Positions 7,237-16,690 of a stretch of DNA of 36,904 nt are shown here, one piece after another. This DNA is from a virus. Both the position numbers and the translations under genes were made by a program. The DNA is taken from positions 1 through 36,904 of IMG/VR virus record IMGVR_UViG_3300049846_000686; one strand, given 5' to 3'. Every line of letters begins with the position of its first letter. Position 1 is the stretch's first letter. Below the pieces are notes generated by a model. The model was not told where the DNA came from. It saw nothing but the letters and a program-made list of their open reading frames with translations, and did not search any database.

Positions 7237-10200
7237 TGCCCTCAAAATTAGTATTATACAAACCGGAACTCAACCCGGATGTTTATTTTGAAAATCCACC
7301 CGTTTCATTTTGGAACTTCGGGACAGGATGGACATTCGGAACGAACAACACCAATGGCCTGGGAGCTGAAAAGTTGGGCGTGGCCAATAGCTTTTTGACT
7401 CTGTACCTGAATGATGGTAACTATGGAATCACTGGGGAGGTGCTTAAACCATATAGGACCTACAAGTATACGATCAGGGCTGAGTTCGTTACAAATGCTG
7501 GGGGCGGTGATTACTGCAAGTTTCAGATCGGAGGCAATGACGTTTATACCCTGCCGGCAAGTGCTGGATCGGCCATTTACACCGGTACGTTCACCACCGG
7601 AGCGTCCGGGACTGTTCGGTTCTCATCTACATCCGGAAACTCTGTTTTACTCTCTTACTTGAAGCTGAGTGAATCACCGGAGACTTTCGATATTGACCTC
7701 ACTGAGGATATTGAAGTTCCGTTAACCTATGCCATTGCGGATATTGTCGATCCAGACAAAAGAGATTCATCCTATTCGAAAACGGTAAAGATACCCGGCA
7801 CAAAGAATAATAACCTGTTTTTCAATCATGTATACGAGATAAGCGCAGAGGGTATATTCAACGTGAACAAGAAAATCAAGTGCGAGGTGTATACGGATGA
7901 TCTTTTGCAGTTCACCGGATTTGCCAAACTTGACGGTATTAACAGGACCAATAACGGGATAAACAATTACTCAGATGTAAATTACGACATTACCTTGTTT
8001 GGTGACTTAGGCGACTTTTTCTTTGAATTGGGAGACACGCTTTTGTCAGACCTTGACTTCAGTGAATACGACCATGACTATACCAAGGCAAACCAGTTCA
8101 ATTCATGGTATACGTCGATCATAAGGAATGGGGCTACTTACTCCCATGTTACCAATGGATCGTATTTAACCGTGTCTTCATGCCAGTATAATGGCGGCCG
8201 GGTACAGATGAACTTTAGCGGAGCGCACGGACTTGTTGCTGGGGATTGGGTTCTTTTCCCTGAAGGTAGCATAAACTATACGCTGGCCGGTGGGCCTGAA
8301 CTGTATTACCTTGGTGAGCATATGGTCTACGAGGTTGTTTCGGCAACGGCCGTAGTATTGCAATGTCCTTACTTTGCGGCAGCTGGTAGCATAACAACAG
8401 TTAGTGTTGGAACTGACCGGGTAAGAAAGCACTCAAAGACGGGCAGGGGCTATGTCTACCCAATGACTGACCGTGACCAGACAGACGGTGCGCTTTGGGA
8501 AATAAAGCACTTTTTCCCTAACCTCTTCGTTTACGAGATCCTTACAAAAATGTTCCAAAAGGTGAAGTTTGTATGGGAGAGCGATATTATTGATTCTGTG
8601 ATCTTTAAGAAGTTGGTAGCGGACGGATGCAATGGACTGCTTAAGCTATCTCCGGATGAGATCGAATCGAGATTGTTTCAAGCGAAAAACACTAACAATC
8701 AGAATAGTACATTCACCCTTAGTCAGGTAGGCGGATGGTATACAAACCTGGGAACTTCTCCCTCTGCATTGGACCTTCAGATAGACGATGATTCAACCGC
8801 CCCGATGTTCGACAATGCCGGGGTATACAATACGGGAACTTACCGATACACCTGTTCGGATACCGGTATTTACACATTGAACTTTGCGGCCATCATCAAG
8901 TTTGGGACTACCGGAACGGAGACAAATACCGGCTACGCTTCACAAATGGCTTTTGCCATCGATGTTGTGGACTACACGGCCAACGTTATAGTACCGAACT
9001 GTACGGTTCAGTTTGCCCCTACAACCATCTACCAAACATCGTCCAATAGTTCAAACTACATCGTTTCTACATCGGTGGATAACTGTTATTTGACATCAGG
9101 CAATACATATGGAGTAAGGTTGAGGGTTATCAGCACTGGCTCTACGTTCTGGACAGGGGCAGGAACGAGCATAACCATTCAATACGGAGTGATCGGTGGG
9201 ACCGTGTTTTTTGGTAATAAGGTGGTAAATACTGCCTTACAGGCGGGAGATACTGTTTACATGAACAGCCTTTTGCCAAAGATGAAGTGTACCGAGTTCT
9301 TTGCGAACATCATCCGAATGTTCAATTTGTATATTACCACCGATAAACTCACGGAAAGAAAGCTGTACATCCAAACACGGGATAACTTCTATGATAATGG
9401 CGAAGAGATTGATTGGACCTCAAAGATGGATATTTCCCAAAACATCAGACAAGTTCCGATGGCTCAACTTCAGGCTAAGATCATGAACTATAATTATGAA
9501 AAGGGGGGCGACTTTTATAACAAGGATCATTCTGAGAAGTTTGGGGCTACTTATGGCAATTTGCAGAAGCGTGTAGATAATGACTTCAAAAAAGGTGAGT
9601 ATACGACAGGCGTAACGTTCGCCTCTACGGTGCTGGTTGACTTGTATGGCAAGGTGGTGAGTAACATTCAGGCGGGAACAGATACCGACTCTTCTAACGA
9701 TGCCATGTCGGATAAGCTAAGGATATTGTACTTCAACTGCGCAAGTACTCAGTATTTAGGATGGAATGTGAAAACAGATCCAACGGATACTTTGGGAACT
9801 ACTCACAGGATGTACCCATATGCCGGGCATTTAGATAAGCCGGACGCTCCGTATCATGATCTTAATTGGTGGTATCCGAGGGGTGTATACTTTGCGTATG
9901 ATTCGTGGACGGACAGAAACCTTTTCAACCTGTACCATAAAAAGACATGGCTTGAACAGGTAGATCCTGAAGGTAGGATGCTCATTGCTTATATGCATCT
10001 GACCGCAAAGGATATCAACTCATTGGACTTTAGGAATAGGTTCAGGATTCATGAACACGTTTTCAGGCTGAACAAAATCATTGATTATTCAGTCGGAAAG
10101 AATGTTCCTGTATTGTGCGAGTTCATAAAGGCTTTGGATATTCCAAACTTTACTACCCAAATAAACTACAACTTTGAACTCGGTACTGGATGGATTCAGG

Positions 10201-10793
10201 AAGGATTTGATTTTTACCTCGGAAAATATGTAGGCGAAGGGAATGGTTATAACCAGGGCGCAGATTCAAAGGTGCTGATAAATGGCGCCTCCTACGTTGG
10301 AAAGTACAGCTACAATGTTATAGTGAACGGGAACGATAACTACGTAGGTAATTCATCAAGCAACATACTGATCACGGGTTCAGGGAATAAAGTTCCGGCA
10401 GGGGCTACCGATATAGTGATGCTGAACTGTACGGATTTGGAGGTTACACTGGCCGACTGTGGGATGACCTTTATTGAGAACAAACGCATTATTAGAAAGG
10501 GATGGACTACCATTAACGCTTCTTCGAGTCCGTATACTATTGACGGAAGTCAGGGGGATAAGTACCTGATTGACCTTAGTGCCGGGGATATTGACCTTAT
10601 CATTATACCGTCTAAGATAGGGGCGAATGAGATTTACTTGAAGATCATTGATGCCACAAACAATCTGAACATCAATACTGAGGACAATGCCGGAACGATT
10701 GACTTGAATGCATTGCCTTATACGATCTCTCCAACGGTATTGGACTGCTATGAAATTTCAAGCGATAACGGAATAGATTTACAGATAATATGA
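7236..10793 (+). CDS. Large tail protein, probable tip/receptor-region protein
   Basis: 1185 residues, the largest product. Residues 20-145 resemble a carbohydrate-binding beta-sandwich (WNFGTGWTFG..LKPYRTYKYTI..GTFTTGASGTVRFSS). Residues 150-205 hold DIDLTEDIEVPLTYAIADI and SSYSKTVKIPGTKNNNLFF, a segment I associate with tail proteins of Bacteroidetes phages. Residues about 1003-1055 form a run of short N/G/V repeats (KVLINGASYVG, VIVNGNDNYVG, ILITGSGNKV) likely to be a beta-helix. Such a multi-domain protein downstream of a distal tail protein probably builds the tail tip and contacts host glycans. It overlaps the fibre gene by 4 bp. Confidence 0.6.
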   Translation: MPSKLVLYKPELNPDVYFENPPVSFWNFGTGWTFGTNNTNGLGAEKLGVANSFLTLYLNDGNYGITGEVLKPYRTYKYTIRAEFVTNAGGGDYCKFQIGGNDVYTLPASAGSAIYTGTFTTGASGTVRFSSTSGNSVLLSYLKLSESPETFDIDLTEDIEVPLTYAIADIVDPDKRDSSYSKTVKIPGTKNNNLFFNHVYEISAEGIFNVNKKIKCEVYTDDLLQFTGFAKLDGINRTNNGINNYSDVNYDITLFGDLGDFFFELGDTLLSDLDFSEYDHDYTKANQFNSWYTSIIRNGATYSHVTNGSYLTVSSCQYNGGRVQMNFSGAHGLVAGDWVLFPEGSINYTLAGGPELYYLGEHMVYEVVSATAVVLQCPYFAAAGSITTVSVGTDRVRKHSKTGRGYVYPMTDRDQTDGALWEIKHFFPNLFVYEILTKMFQKVKFVWESDIIDSVIFKKLVADGCNGLLKLSPDEIESRLFQAKNTNNQNSTFTLSQVGGWYTNLGTSPSALDLQIDDDSTAPMFDNAGVYNTGTYRYTCSDTGIYTLNFAAIIKFGTTGTETNTGYASQMAFAIDVVDYTANVIVPNCTVQFAPTTIYQTSSNSSNYIVSTSVDNCYLTSGNTYGVRLRVISTGSTFWTGAGTSITIQYGVIGGTVFFGNKVVNTALQAGDTVYMNSLLPKMKCTEFFANIIRMFNLYITTDKLTERKLYIQTRDNFYDNGEEIDWTSKMDISQNIRQVPMAQLQAKIMNYNYEKGGDFYNKDHSEKFGATYGNLQKRVDNDFKKGEYTTGVTFASTVLVDLYGKVVSNIQAGTDTDSSNDAMSDKLRILYFNCASTQYLGWNVKTDPTDTLGTTHRMYPYAGHLDKPDAPYHDLNWWYPRGVYFAYDSWTDRNLFNLYHKKTWLEQVDPEGRMLIAYMHLTAKDINSLDFRNRFRIHEHVFRLNKIIDYSVGKNVPVLCEFIKALDIPNFTTQINYNFELGTGWIQEGFDFYLGKYVGEGNGYNQGADSKVLINGASYVGKYSYNVIVNGNDNYVGNSSSNILITGSGNKVPAGATDIVMLNCTDLEVTLADCGMTFIENKRIIRKGWTTINASSSPYTIDGSQGDKYLIDLSAGDIDLIIIPSKIGANEIYLKIIDATNNLNINTEDNAGTIDLNALPYTISPTVLDCYEISSDNGIDLQII

Positions 10794-11866
10794 GTTACAT
10801 TAAAGAAGTGCCAGACCAAACAGGCAATGCAGGAAAGTATCTGAAAACGGACGGCTCATCACTTTCATGGGATACTATTGCTGGTGGCGGCGATATGCTT
10901 AGTTCAAATAACCTTAGCGATGTGGCGAACGTATCAACAGCCCGCACAAACTTAGGGCTGAACACAACCGCCAACCAAACAGATTCAACCGATAAGCGTT
11001 TTATGTCGGATGCACAGGAAGCTAAGTTAGACGCTATCTTAGGAACTAATACAGGGGATGAGACGAATGCCACAATTAAAACAAAATTAGGGATAACTAC
11101 TTTATCTGGTAGTAATACAGGTGATCAAACTTCTATTGTTGGAATAAGCGGAACCAAGGCTCAATTTGATACAGCATGCTCGGATGGTAATTTTTTATAT
11201 TCTGGTGATGTTACTCAATATACAGATGAAATGGCTCAAGATGCTGTTGGTGCAATGGTTGATTCAACTATTATTTACACGGATGCAACACCATTATTAA
11301 GTAGGGCAGCTTTAACGGGGGCGATAACAGCAAGCGCAGGAAGTAACACAACATCATTAGGGTCTTTTACCAAATCACAATTAGATACTGCCGTGAGCGA
11401 TGGTAATGTTATGTATGTGGGTGACCAACCATCATTATCATACGCTTCCGCTTTTGCAACCGCTACAACATCAATAAGTGCCGCTACTTATGCGGATATT
11501 ACAGGATGCTCGGTTTCATTAGCCGCCGGTACTTGGATTATATTTGGTCACGTTGTGGCGGGGGCTGCTAACTTGATAATTCAGGGATTCGTGGCCATAA
11601 CTCATTCAGATAATACGGTTATTGCCGCTTCTGCATTTTCCCGTCCAGCTTCTGGTACAGCATCTCTAAACTCACCCGTTGCGGTTTCATGGAGTGCCAT
11701 TGTAACTCCTGGAAGCACCACTACCTATAAATTAAGGGCAGCAAGGGGATTAACAACACACACAAGTACTTACACTGTTTATGATGGAACAGGATATAAT
11801 ACAACCAACCACGCAACAGATAACAGCGATAAAGGAACAAGCATAATAGCGATTAGAATAGCATGA
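10790..11866 (+). CDS. Tail fibre / receptor-binding protein
   Basis: 358 residues. The N-terminus (GNAGKYLKTDGSSLSWDTI, 13-31) is the attachment motif common to phage fibres. A shaft follows with NLSDVANVSTARTNLGL (42-58) and two repeats of LSGSNTGDQT/LGTNTGDET type. The last 145 residues (from about 215) form a beta-sandwich reminiscent of C1q/TNF-like tip domains (AGTWIIFGHVVAGAANLIIQ) and end TSIIAIRIA. This is the best candidate for host recognition. ATGA overlap upstream and a 4-bp overlap with the tail chaperone gene downstream. Confidence 0.75.
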   Translation: MSYIKEVPDQTGNAGKYLKTDGSSLSWDTIAGGGDMLSSNNLSDVANVSTARTNLGLNTTANQTDSTDKRFMSDAQEAKLDAILGTNTGDETNATIKTKLGITTLSGSNTGDQTSIVGISGTKAQFDTACSDGNFLYSGDVTQYTDEMAQDAVGAMVDSTIIYTDATPLLSRAALTGAITASAGSNTTSLGSFTKSQLDTAVSDGNVMYVGDQPSLSYASAFATATTSISAATYADITGCSVSLAAGTWIIFGHVVAGAANLIIQGFVAITHSDNTVIAASAFSRPASGTASLNSPVAVSWSAIVTPGSTTTYKLRAARGLTTHTSTYTVYDGTGYNTTNHATDNSDKGTSIIAIRIA

Positions 11867-12390
11867 TAAACAAAATCACACTACCATCTTCATGGGAAGA
11901 GGTAAAAATAGGGATGTACCAAGACCTTGCGTCGGTAGAGAATAGCGATAGCGGTCTTACAAAGCTGATAGACATCATATCAGTGTTGGCGGACATTGAC
12001 CCTGAAGATGTAAGGAAGATCAATTCAACGGACTTAGAGCCGATATGTGATGCTATTGCATGGACGGCTGATGCTCCTAAAGATTCATTTAAGGAGTTCA
12101 TTGAGGTTGACGGAAAAGTGTATCATCTTGTAAAACTGTCATCGCTTAGCGTGGCCGAGAATGCGGATTTAGAAACCTATGCCAATGACATCGGTCAGCT
12201 TCATAAGTTTTTTGCCTTGCTTTATAGACCAATTGACGAGAAGGAATACAGTGTAGAGACCATGAACGAAAGGGCTGAACTGTTCCGTGAGAATGTTGCG
12301 ATAACCGACGTGATCGGAACGATAGTTTTTTTTTTAGGCATTGCAGTGAAATACGAAGAAAGTATTCAACTCTATTCGAAAAACCAATAA
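11863..12390 (+). CDS. Tail assembly chaperone, short form (gpG-like)
   Basis: 175 residues, acidic and helical, starting MINKITLPSSWEEVKIGMYQDL. It lies two genes before the tape measure, the usual place of the gpG/gpGT chaperone pair that wraps the tape measure during tail assembly. Near the 3' end a run of ten T (12326-12335) is followed by A, giving the frameshift heptamer T-TTT-TTA in the correct phase. Ribosomes that do not shift finish after IQLYSKNQ. Function is inferred from position and from the frameshift arrangement. Confidence 0.75.
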   Translation: MINKITLPSSWEEVKIGMYQDLASVENSDSGLTKLIDIISVLADIDPEDVRKINSTDLEPICDAIAWTADAPKDSFKEFIEVDGKVYHLVKLSSLSVAENADLETYANDIGQLHKFFALLYRPIDEKEYSVETMNERAELFRENVAITDVIGTIVFFLGIAVKYEESIQLYSKNQ

Positions 12391-12629
12391 GCGAAGATGA
12401 AGAAGAAGAGGAAATCAGAGGAGAAAGCGAAGGGCAAAAAAAGAAAAGGCTTGCTCAAGAAAGGAACGAAGCGGAAAGGGCGAAAAAATGGAATTGGTTT
12501 TCGCTCGTTTATATCCTTACAAAAGGAGACATCACAAAACGGGATGAGGTTCTTCGAATGAATTACATAAGTGTATTGAACTGGTTACTATTTGAAAAGG
12601 AAAATGAACACATTAGACAGAGATTTTAA
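11863..12629 (+). CDS. Tail assembly chaperone, frameshifted long form (gpGT-like)
   Basis: Fusion product made by a -1 shift at 12330-12336: 158 zero-frame residues (through GTIVFFL) joined to 97 residues encoded from 12336 to the stop at 12627-12629. The extension begins RHCSEIRRKYSTLFEKPIS, continues with a very acidic stretch (EDEEEEE), and ends in a helical domain containing KWNWFSLVYILTKGDITKRD and NWLLFEKENEHIRQRF. An acidic linker and helical T domain are what lambda-like GT proteins carry for tape-measure contact. Without the shift this 240-bp stretch would be an unexplained gap between genes. Confidence 0.85.
12330..12336 (+). promoter_or_regulatory. Programmed -1 ribosomal frameshift site (T TTT TTA)
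   Basis: Zero-frame codons are GTT TTT TTT TTA, so the X-XXY-YYZ heptamer T-TTT-TTA is in phase, the same slippery sequence as HIV-1 gag-pol. Slippage by -1 moves the ribosome into a frame open for 97 further codons. Polymerase slippage on the ten-T run could give the same product. I did not identify a convincing downstream pseudoknot. Confidence 0.85.
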
Positions 12630-12933
12630 GAAAGCGACACACGATACTACGAAAATGATCGTGAACGGATGCAAAGCCATTTCATCATTCAGCATGAGGC
12701 CAGGTCTTTTAGAATTTGAGGACTACCTGTATTCTATTGAGGAAGACCAGATAAGGCGTGAGATACTTGCGGAGCTTGCTAAGGCAAAGCAGTTACTCAG
12801 GTCAAGGAAAGGTTGGAGATGGGAGATGATAAAAACAACTAATGGTAACCCATTTAAATTAATGATGCTGGCAACGGCATGGATAAGAAACAAACGACAT
12901 GGCAACAGAAATAGAACTAAACACAAAAATTAA
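12604..12933 (+). CDS. Conserved-looking protein preceding tape measure, unknown function
   Basis: 109 residues from ATG 12604, preceded by GAAAAGGAAA, a fair ribosome binding site; a TTG at 12592 is in frame but less likely. Recognisable stretches are SFSMRPGLLEFEDYLYSIEEDQIRREI and LLRSRKGWRWEMIKTTNGNPFKLMMLATAWIRNK. It overlaps the end of the frameshifted chaperone by 26 bp and the tape measure start by 35 bp, so all three are translationally linked. Its role is likely in tail assembly, but I recognise no family. Confidence 0.65.
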   Translation: MNTLDRDFKKATHDTTKMIVNGCKAISSFSMRPGLLEFEDYLYSIEEDQIRREILAELAKAKQLLRSRKGWRWEMIKTTNGNPFKLMMLATAWIRNKRHGNRNRTKHKN

Positions 12934-14638
12934 TACCGCAAACTCGGCTCAGTCGATTGGTGAACTTCGAAAGGCCTTAAAAGACCTCGTATCGGCTCAG
13001 GCTGATGTAGGGGCGGGTAGTGCCAACTTCAATAAACTTGCCGATGCCATAAACAAAACGGAAGGCAGGATCGGAGACCTTCAGGACTCATTCACTACCC
13101 TTAGAGGTTCTGGTGTTGAGCGTTTGAACTCATCCATAGGATTACTCAGAGAAGGTCTTGTATCAGGTGATATTGATAAGGCCAAGATCGCATTCAAGGG
13201 TTTAGGCACTGCCATGTCTGCCGTGCCTATCTTCTTGCTCATCGAAGGGGTAAAAGCCCTATATGACAATTTCGATAAAATACTACCGGCATTCAAGGAG
13301 TTCTTCAATCTTCAATCTGCAACCGAAAAAGAGATTGCAAACCTAACCAAGGAACTTGAAAAACAGAAGAAGGTAAACGAGGCAATATTCGTAGGGTTAG
13401 AGAACCAGATCAAACTTCTCGAAGCCCAGGGGGCAAGTGAGGGAAAGATACTGGCCGTTAAAAAGCAGTTGACCGAGGCAAAGATAAAAGAAGCCGAGCT
13501 TGACGTTCAGTTACAGAAAGCAAAGATAAAGGACATCCTTCTCAACGATACCCTTACCGAATCCATCGAGAAACAGGCGGCCGCTTATTACAGGGCGCAA
13601 GGTAACAACATTGCGGCTGATGCCATTGATAAGAAGATTCAACAGTCAAAAAACGAAAGGATAAAGGAGGCCAGCGATGCGCTCAGAACCGACTTAATCA
13701 ATATCCAAAACCTTAAAACCAATCAACAGGTTGAAGAGATCAAGCAGGAAAAGAAAGTAGCTGAAGAAAAGAAGAAGATAAATGACAAATATCAGGAAGA
13801 TCTAAAAAAGGCCAAGGAAGACCTCTTCAATGATTCGCTTGAAGAAGACAATAAGCAGAACGAAAAGGATGCTGAGAATGCTCAGAAGCAATTCGAGAAA
13901 ACGCAGGAAGAAAATACAAAGATCATAGAACAAAGGGACGCTCTTTATCAGCAAAACAGGGACAATGAAATAAAAGCCTACGAGCAGGGACTTGCAGAGA
14001 AAAAGAGGATAGCCGATGATGAACTGAAGATTGAACAACAAAAGGATGCGGCAAGGTTCGCCATTGCTCAGTCCGGTATACAGGCCATTCAGGGGCTTAG
14101 CGATCTTGCGTTCAGTATCAGACAGGCCAATACAAAGAAAGGAACGGCAGAGGAAGAGAAGGCTTTGAGAAAGCAGTTCCAGGTAAACAAAGCCTTACAG
14201 ATCGCCAACGCAACGGTATCAGGAGCGCAGGGTATCCTTCAGGCGGCAACTGCCCCGTCTGGCGTTCCTATTCCCTTTGACATTCCGTTTCGTGTGGCCA
14301 AGGCGGTAGCAATCGGAGCTACAACTGCCGCAACCATAGCCAAAATATCAGCTACTCAGTTTCAGGGAGCTTCGGGATCGGCAGGAGGCGGAGCGCAAAT
14401 ATCAGGCGGTTCAGGAGGAGGTGGAGTGGACGTAGGTTCAGGGGCAAGTGTTCCAAGACAGAATATACAAGGACTTGCATTCAATAACAGAACAGTCGGA
14501 CAGGTCGGACAGCCGGGCGGAGGTAATACCCCAAACAACAGTCAGCCGCAAGTCATCAAAGTTGTTCAGATAGAGAGCGAAGTGACCGCAGTACAGAACA
14601 AGGTGAAGACCATTCAAAGTATAGCTAAATTCCCATAA
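12899..14638 (+). CDS. Tape measure protein
   Basis: 579 residues, largely alpha-helical and Lys/Glu/Gln-rich, with long coiled coils over about 140-420. A hydrophobic segment near 105-120 (AMSAVPIFLLIEGVKAL) and a second one near 435-480 (ANATVSGAQGILQAATA...AIGATTAATIAKI) are usual for tape measures, which set tail length and are ejected with the DNA. The C-terminus is a Gly/Ser-rich tail ending in VQNKVKTIQSIAKFP. At the usual 1.5 angstrom per residue the protein would imply a tail near 85-90 nm. It lies downstream of the chaperone pair, as in most siphoviruses. Confidence 0.85.
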   Translation: MATEIELNTKINTANSAQSIGELRKALKDLVSAQADVGAGSANFNKLADAINKTEGRIGDLQDSFTTLRGSGVERLNSSIGLLREGLVSGDIDKAKIAFKGLGTAMSAVPIFLLIEGVKALYDNFDKILPAFKEFFNLQSATEKEIANLTKELEKQKKVNEAIFVGLENQIKLLEAQGASEGKILAVKKQLTEAKIKEAELDVQLQKAKIKDILLNDTLTESIEKQAAAYYRAQGNNIAADAIDKKIQQSKNERIKEASDALRTDLINIQNLKTNQQVEEIKQEKKVAEEKKKINDKYQEDLKKAKEDLFNDSLEEDNKQNEKDAENAQKQFEKTQEENTKIIEQRDALYQQNRDNEIKAYEQGLAEKKRIADDELKIEQQKDAARFAIAQSGIQAIQGLSDLAFSIRQANTKKGTAEEEKALRKQFQVNKALQIANATVSGAQGILQAATAPSGVPIPFDIPFRVAKAVAIGATTAATIAKISATQFQGASGSAGGGAQISGGSGGGGVDVGSGASVPRQNIQGLAFNNRTVGQVGQPGGGNTPNNSQPQVIKVVQIESEVTAVQNKVKTIQSIAKFP

Positions 14639-14696
14639 CCGTGTTAATAACTTTCCTGAATTGTTGTGAAAATTGATGTATAGAACTCATTGAAAC

Positions 14697-15710
14697 ATGG
14701 CCACACTCAACGGGTTACCTTTATTCAAGATTCGCATTAGCGATGACCTTTCTGATAAAACAGGATGGGATGAACTGGCATTCGTTGATTATCCCGCCAT
14801 TGAAACCAATTTTGTAGCCCTTGCCTCACAGGACAAAAAGATGCCGATGAAGTTTAGCTTCAATGCTGAAAAGAAACTGGTGTATGGTCCGATCCTTATT
14901 CCAGATATGCCTATTTATAGGTATGATTCAAAGCAGGGAGAGTATTACGTGGCATTTGAAAAGGAAACCATTCAGCAAATTGTAAGGAAGAGACAAAGGC
15001 AAAACAAGAACCTTGCTTTCAATCTTCAGCATAATTCTGATGTGAAGGTAGACGCTGTTTTGCAGGAGATATGGATCACCGGTAAAAGTGATAAATCTCA
15101 GGATTTCGGATTTGATCTACCTGAAGGATCTGCTTTCGTTGTATCATACGTAGAGGACGATAAGTTTTGGAATGAATACGTAAAGACAGGAAAGGTGAAA
15201 GGGTATTCTATCGAGGGATGGCTGGACATGGAATTGAAGAAACAAATCAAACAAAATAACATGAGCGACAACAAAAAATTCGTTGAAGCAAAGACAAATC
15301 AAGGCACACTCAAAACAAGCGCAGAAGCGTTTACCGAAGGTGTTGATGCCATGATCGTTGATGCTAACGGGCAGGAGTCTCCTGCTAATGGAGAATATGA
15401 ACTTGAGAACGGAACAAAGATCGTTTGCGTAGAGGGTAAAGTTACCGCTATCGAAGAAATGATGTCACAGGATGAACTCAGCGATGAGGAAGTTGCGGCA
15501 TTATCAAAGATGTTCGGTAAAGCCTTAAAGCCGGTACTTGACCGTATCGAGGCCATTGAGACCAAGATGGCAAACACGCCCGGTGCGCCTGCTAAAACAG
15601 GTAACGACACCGATTCAAAAGGTACTGAGAAATTAAGCCCCGCTCAGACCGCACTTGAGAAAGTGAATCAGTTGAGGGTCACAATGTCAAAAAATCAAAA
15701 AACCAAATAA
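14697..15710 (+). CDS. Prohead protease fused to scaffold (XkdF-like)
   Basis: 337 residues. Residues about 50-185 match the XkdF/prohead serine protease layout: KLVYGPILIPDMPIYR, YYVAFEKETIQQIVRKRQ, NLAFNLQHNSDVKVDAVLQEIW, GSAFVVSYVEDDKFWNEYVKTGKVKGYSIEGWLDME (segments in order). H107 in LQHNSD and the Ser in GYSIEG are plausible catalytic residues. Residues 190-337 are acidic, with a predicted coiled coil (AALSKMFGKALKPVLDRIEAIETKM) and a Lys-rich end, as in scaffold domains. It directly precedes the major capsid gene (1-bp gap). A 58-bp gap separates it from the tape measure. Confidence 0.85.
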   Translation: MATLNGLPLFKIRISDDLSDKTGWDELAFVDYPAIETNFVALASQDKKMPMKFSFNAEKKLVYGPILIPDMPIYRYDSKQGEYYVAFEKETIQQIVRKRQRQNKNLAFNLQHNSDVKVDAVLQEIWITGKSDKSQDFGFDLPEGSAFVVSYVEDDKFWNEYVKTGKVKGYSIEGWLDMELKKQIKQNNMSDNKKFVEAKTNQGTLKTSAEAFTEGVDAMIVDANGQESPANGEYELENGTKIVCVEGKVTAIEEMMSQDELSDEEVAALSKMFGKALKPVLDRIEAIETKMANTPGAPAKTGNDTDSKGTEKLSPAQTALEKVNQLRVTMSKNQKTK

Positions 15711-15711
15711 A

Positions 15712-16647
15712 ATGTCAACCGCAACAAAACACACATTCGGGCTGATTGACAGCTCGGTAACATACACCGGAAAAGATGCCGATGGCTTCTATTCTACCCT
15801 CCTTTTGGTTGGTGATAGCCGCCAAAAGTTCCGTAAAGTCCCTAACGTAAAGGACAAAGTAAAACTCGCCTCATTGGACATGGGAGATTTCTTCCAGGCC
15901 GATGCCTGCTCGCTTTCTGCCGATGGTGATTACACCCTCGATCAAAAAGAGTTCCAAGTCTGTGATCTTGCCTTCAAAGTGGCTCTTTGTATCAAGGACT
16001 ACGAAGGATTGTATCTGGCTGAAACCATGAAGCCCGGTTCAAACGTGGAAGAGAACTTCCCGAATGGATTCGTAGATTACCTGATGAACCAGATGGCTCT
16101 CAAAGGTTCTGCAACCCTTGAGAACTACACTTGGCAGGGTGATACTGCCGGAAGCCCTGCTTCTTTGTGCGATGGATTGCAAAAGAAAATGTTGGCTGAT
16201 TCCGCAGTATTGGACGTCGCCGTTGATGGCACAAAACTCCATAACGCTACCTACGTGATGGGTGAACTTACCGAGATGTACCAGAAGATGGTTAACTCTG
16301 CTCCTGCCGTTGACCTGAACAAGTGTGCATTCTTCTTGAACAAGGCTACCATTGCCGCCTTCAAATTGGCTTTGATCGGTGTATCTCCTGCTTTGGTGAG
16401 CTACAATCAAGGAAACTTCGGATTGAACTTCCTTGGAGTTCCAATCATCGAAGCTCCGGGTCTTGGCGACTACAAAGCGGTGCTTGCTGACCCTGAGAAC
16501 TTCGTGTATCTGTTCGACCTTGCATCTGATGAAAATCAGGTTGAGATGGTGAAAGATCCATTGAACCCTAAACAGTACTACCTGATGGGTTCACTCAAGT
16601 TCGGAGTGGGTTACCTGAAAGGCGCTGAGATCGTTTACTACAACTAA
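15712..16647 (+). CDS. Major capsid protein
   Basis: 311 residues, placed directly after the protease/scaffold. The order of segments is compatible with the HK97 fold: an N-terminal arm, a spine-like helix (FVDYLMNQMALKGSATLENYTWQG, about 120-143), and a C-terminal strand region (FLGVPIIEAPGLGDYKAVLADPENFVYLFDL, about 240-270). A Cys-rich set (C64, C83, C92 region) is unusual. A hairpin follows the stop codon, consistent with a strongly expressed, separately terminated transcript. Identity is inferred from position, size and codon use biased to highly expressed codons. Confidence 0.8.
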   Translation: MSTATKHTFGLIDSSVTYTGKDADGFYSTLLLVGDSRQKFRKVPNVKDKVKLASLDMGDFFQADACSLSADGDYTLDQKEFQVCDLAFKVALCIKDYEGLYLAETMKPGSNVEENFPNGFVDYLMNQMALKGSATLENYTWQGDTAGSPASLCDGLQKKMLADSAVLDVAVDGTKLHNATYVMGELTEMYQKMVNSAPAVDLNKCAFFLNKATIAAFKLALIGVSPALVSYNQGNFGLNFLGVPIIEAPGLGDYKAVLADPENFVYLFDLASDENQVEMVKDPLNPKQYYLMGSLKFGVGYLKGAEIVYYN

Positions 16648-16651
16648 AAAC

Positions 16652-16674
16652 AAAGGGGGTGAAAGTCCCCCTTT
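16652..16674 (+). terminator. Hairpin after major capsid gene, weak intrinsic terminator
   Basis: Perfect 8-bp stem AAAGGGGG/CCCCCTTT around a 7-nt loop, 4 bp after the capsid stop. Only three T are in the stem and the following bases are ATAAAATA, so the U-tract is weak. It may attenuate read-through into the tail tube gene or protect the capsid mRNA 3' end. Confidence 0.7.
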
Positions 16675-16690
16675 ATAAAATACACTACAA

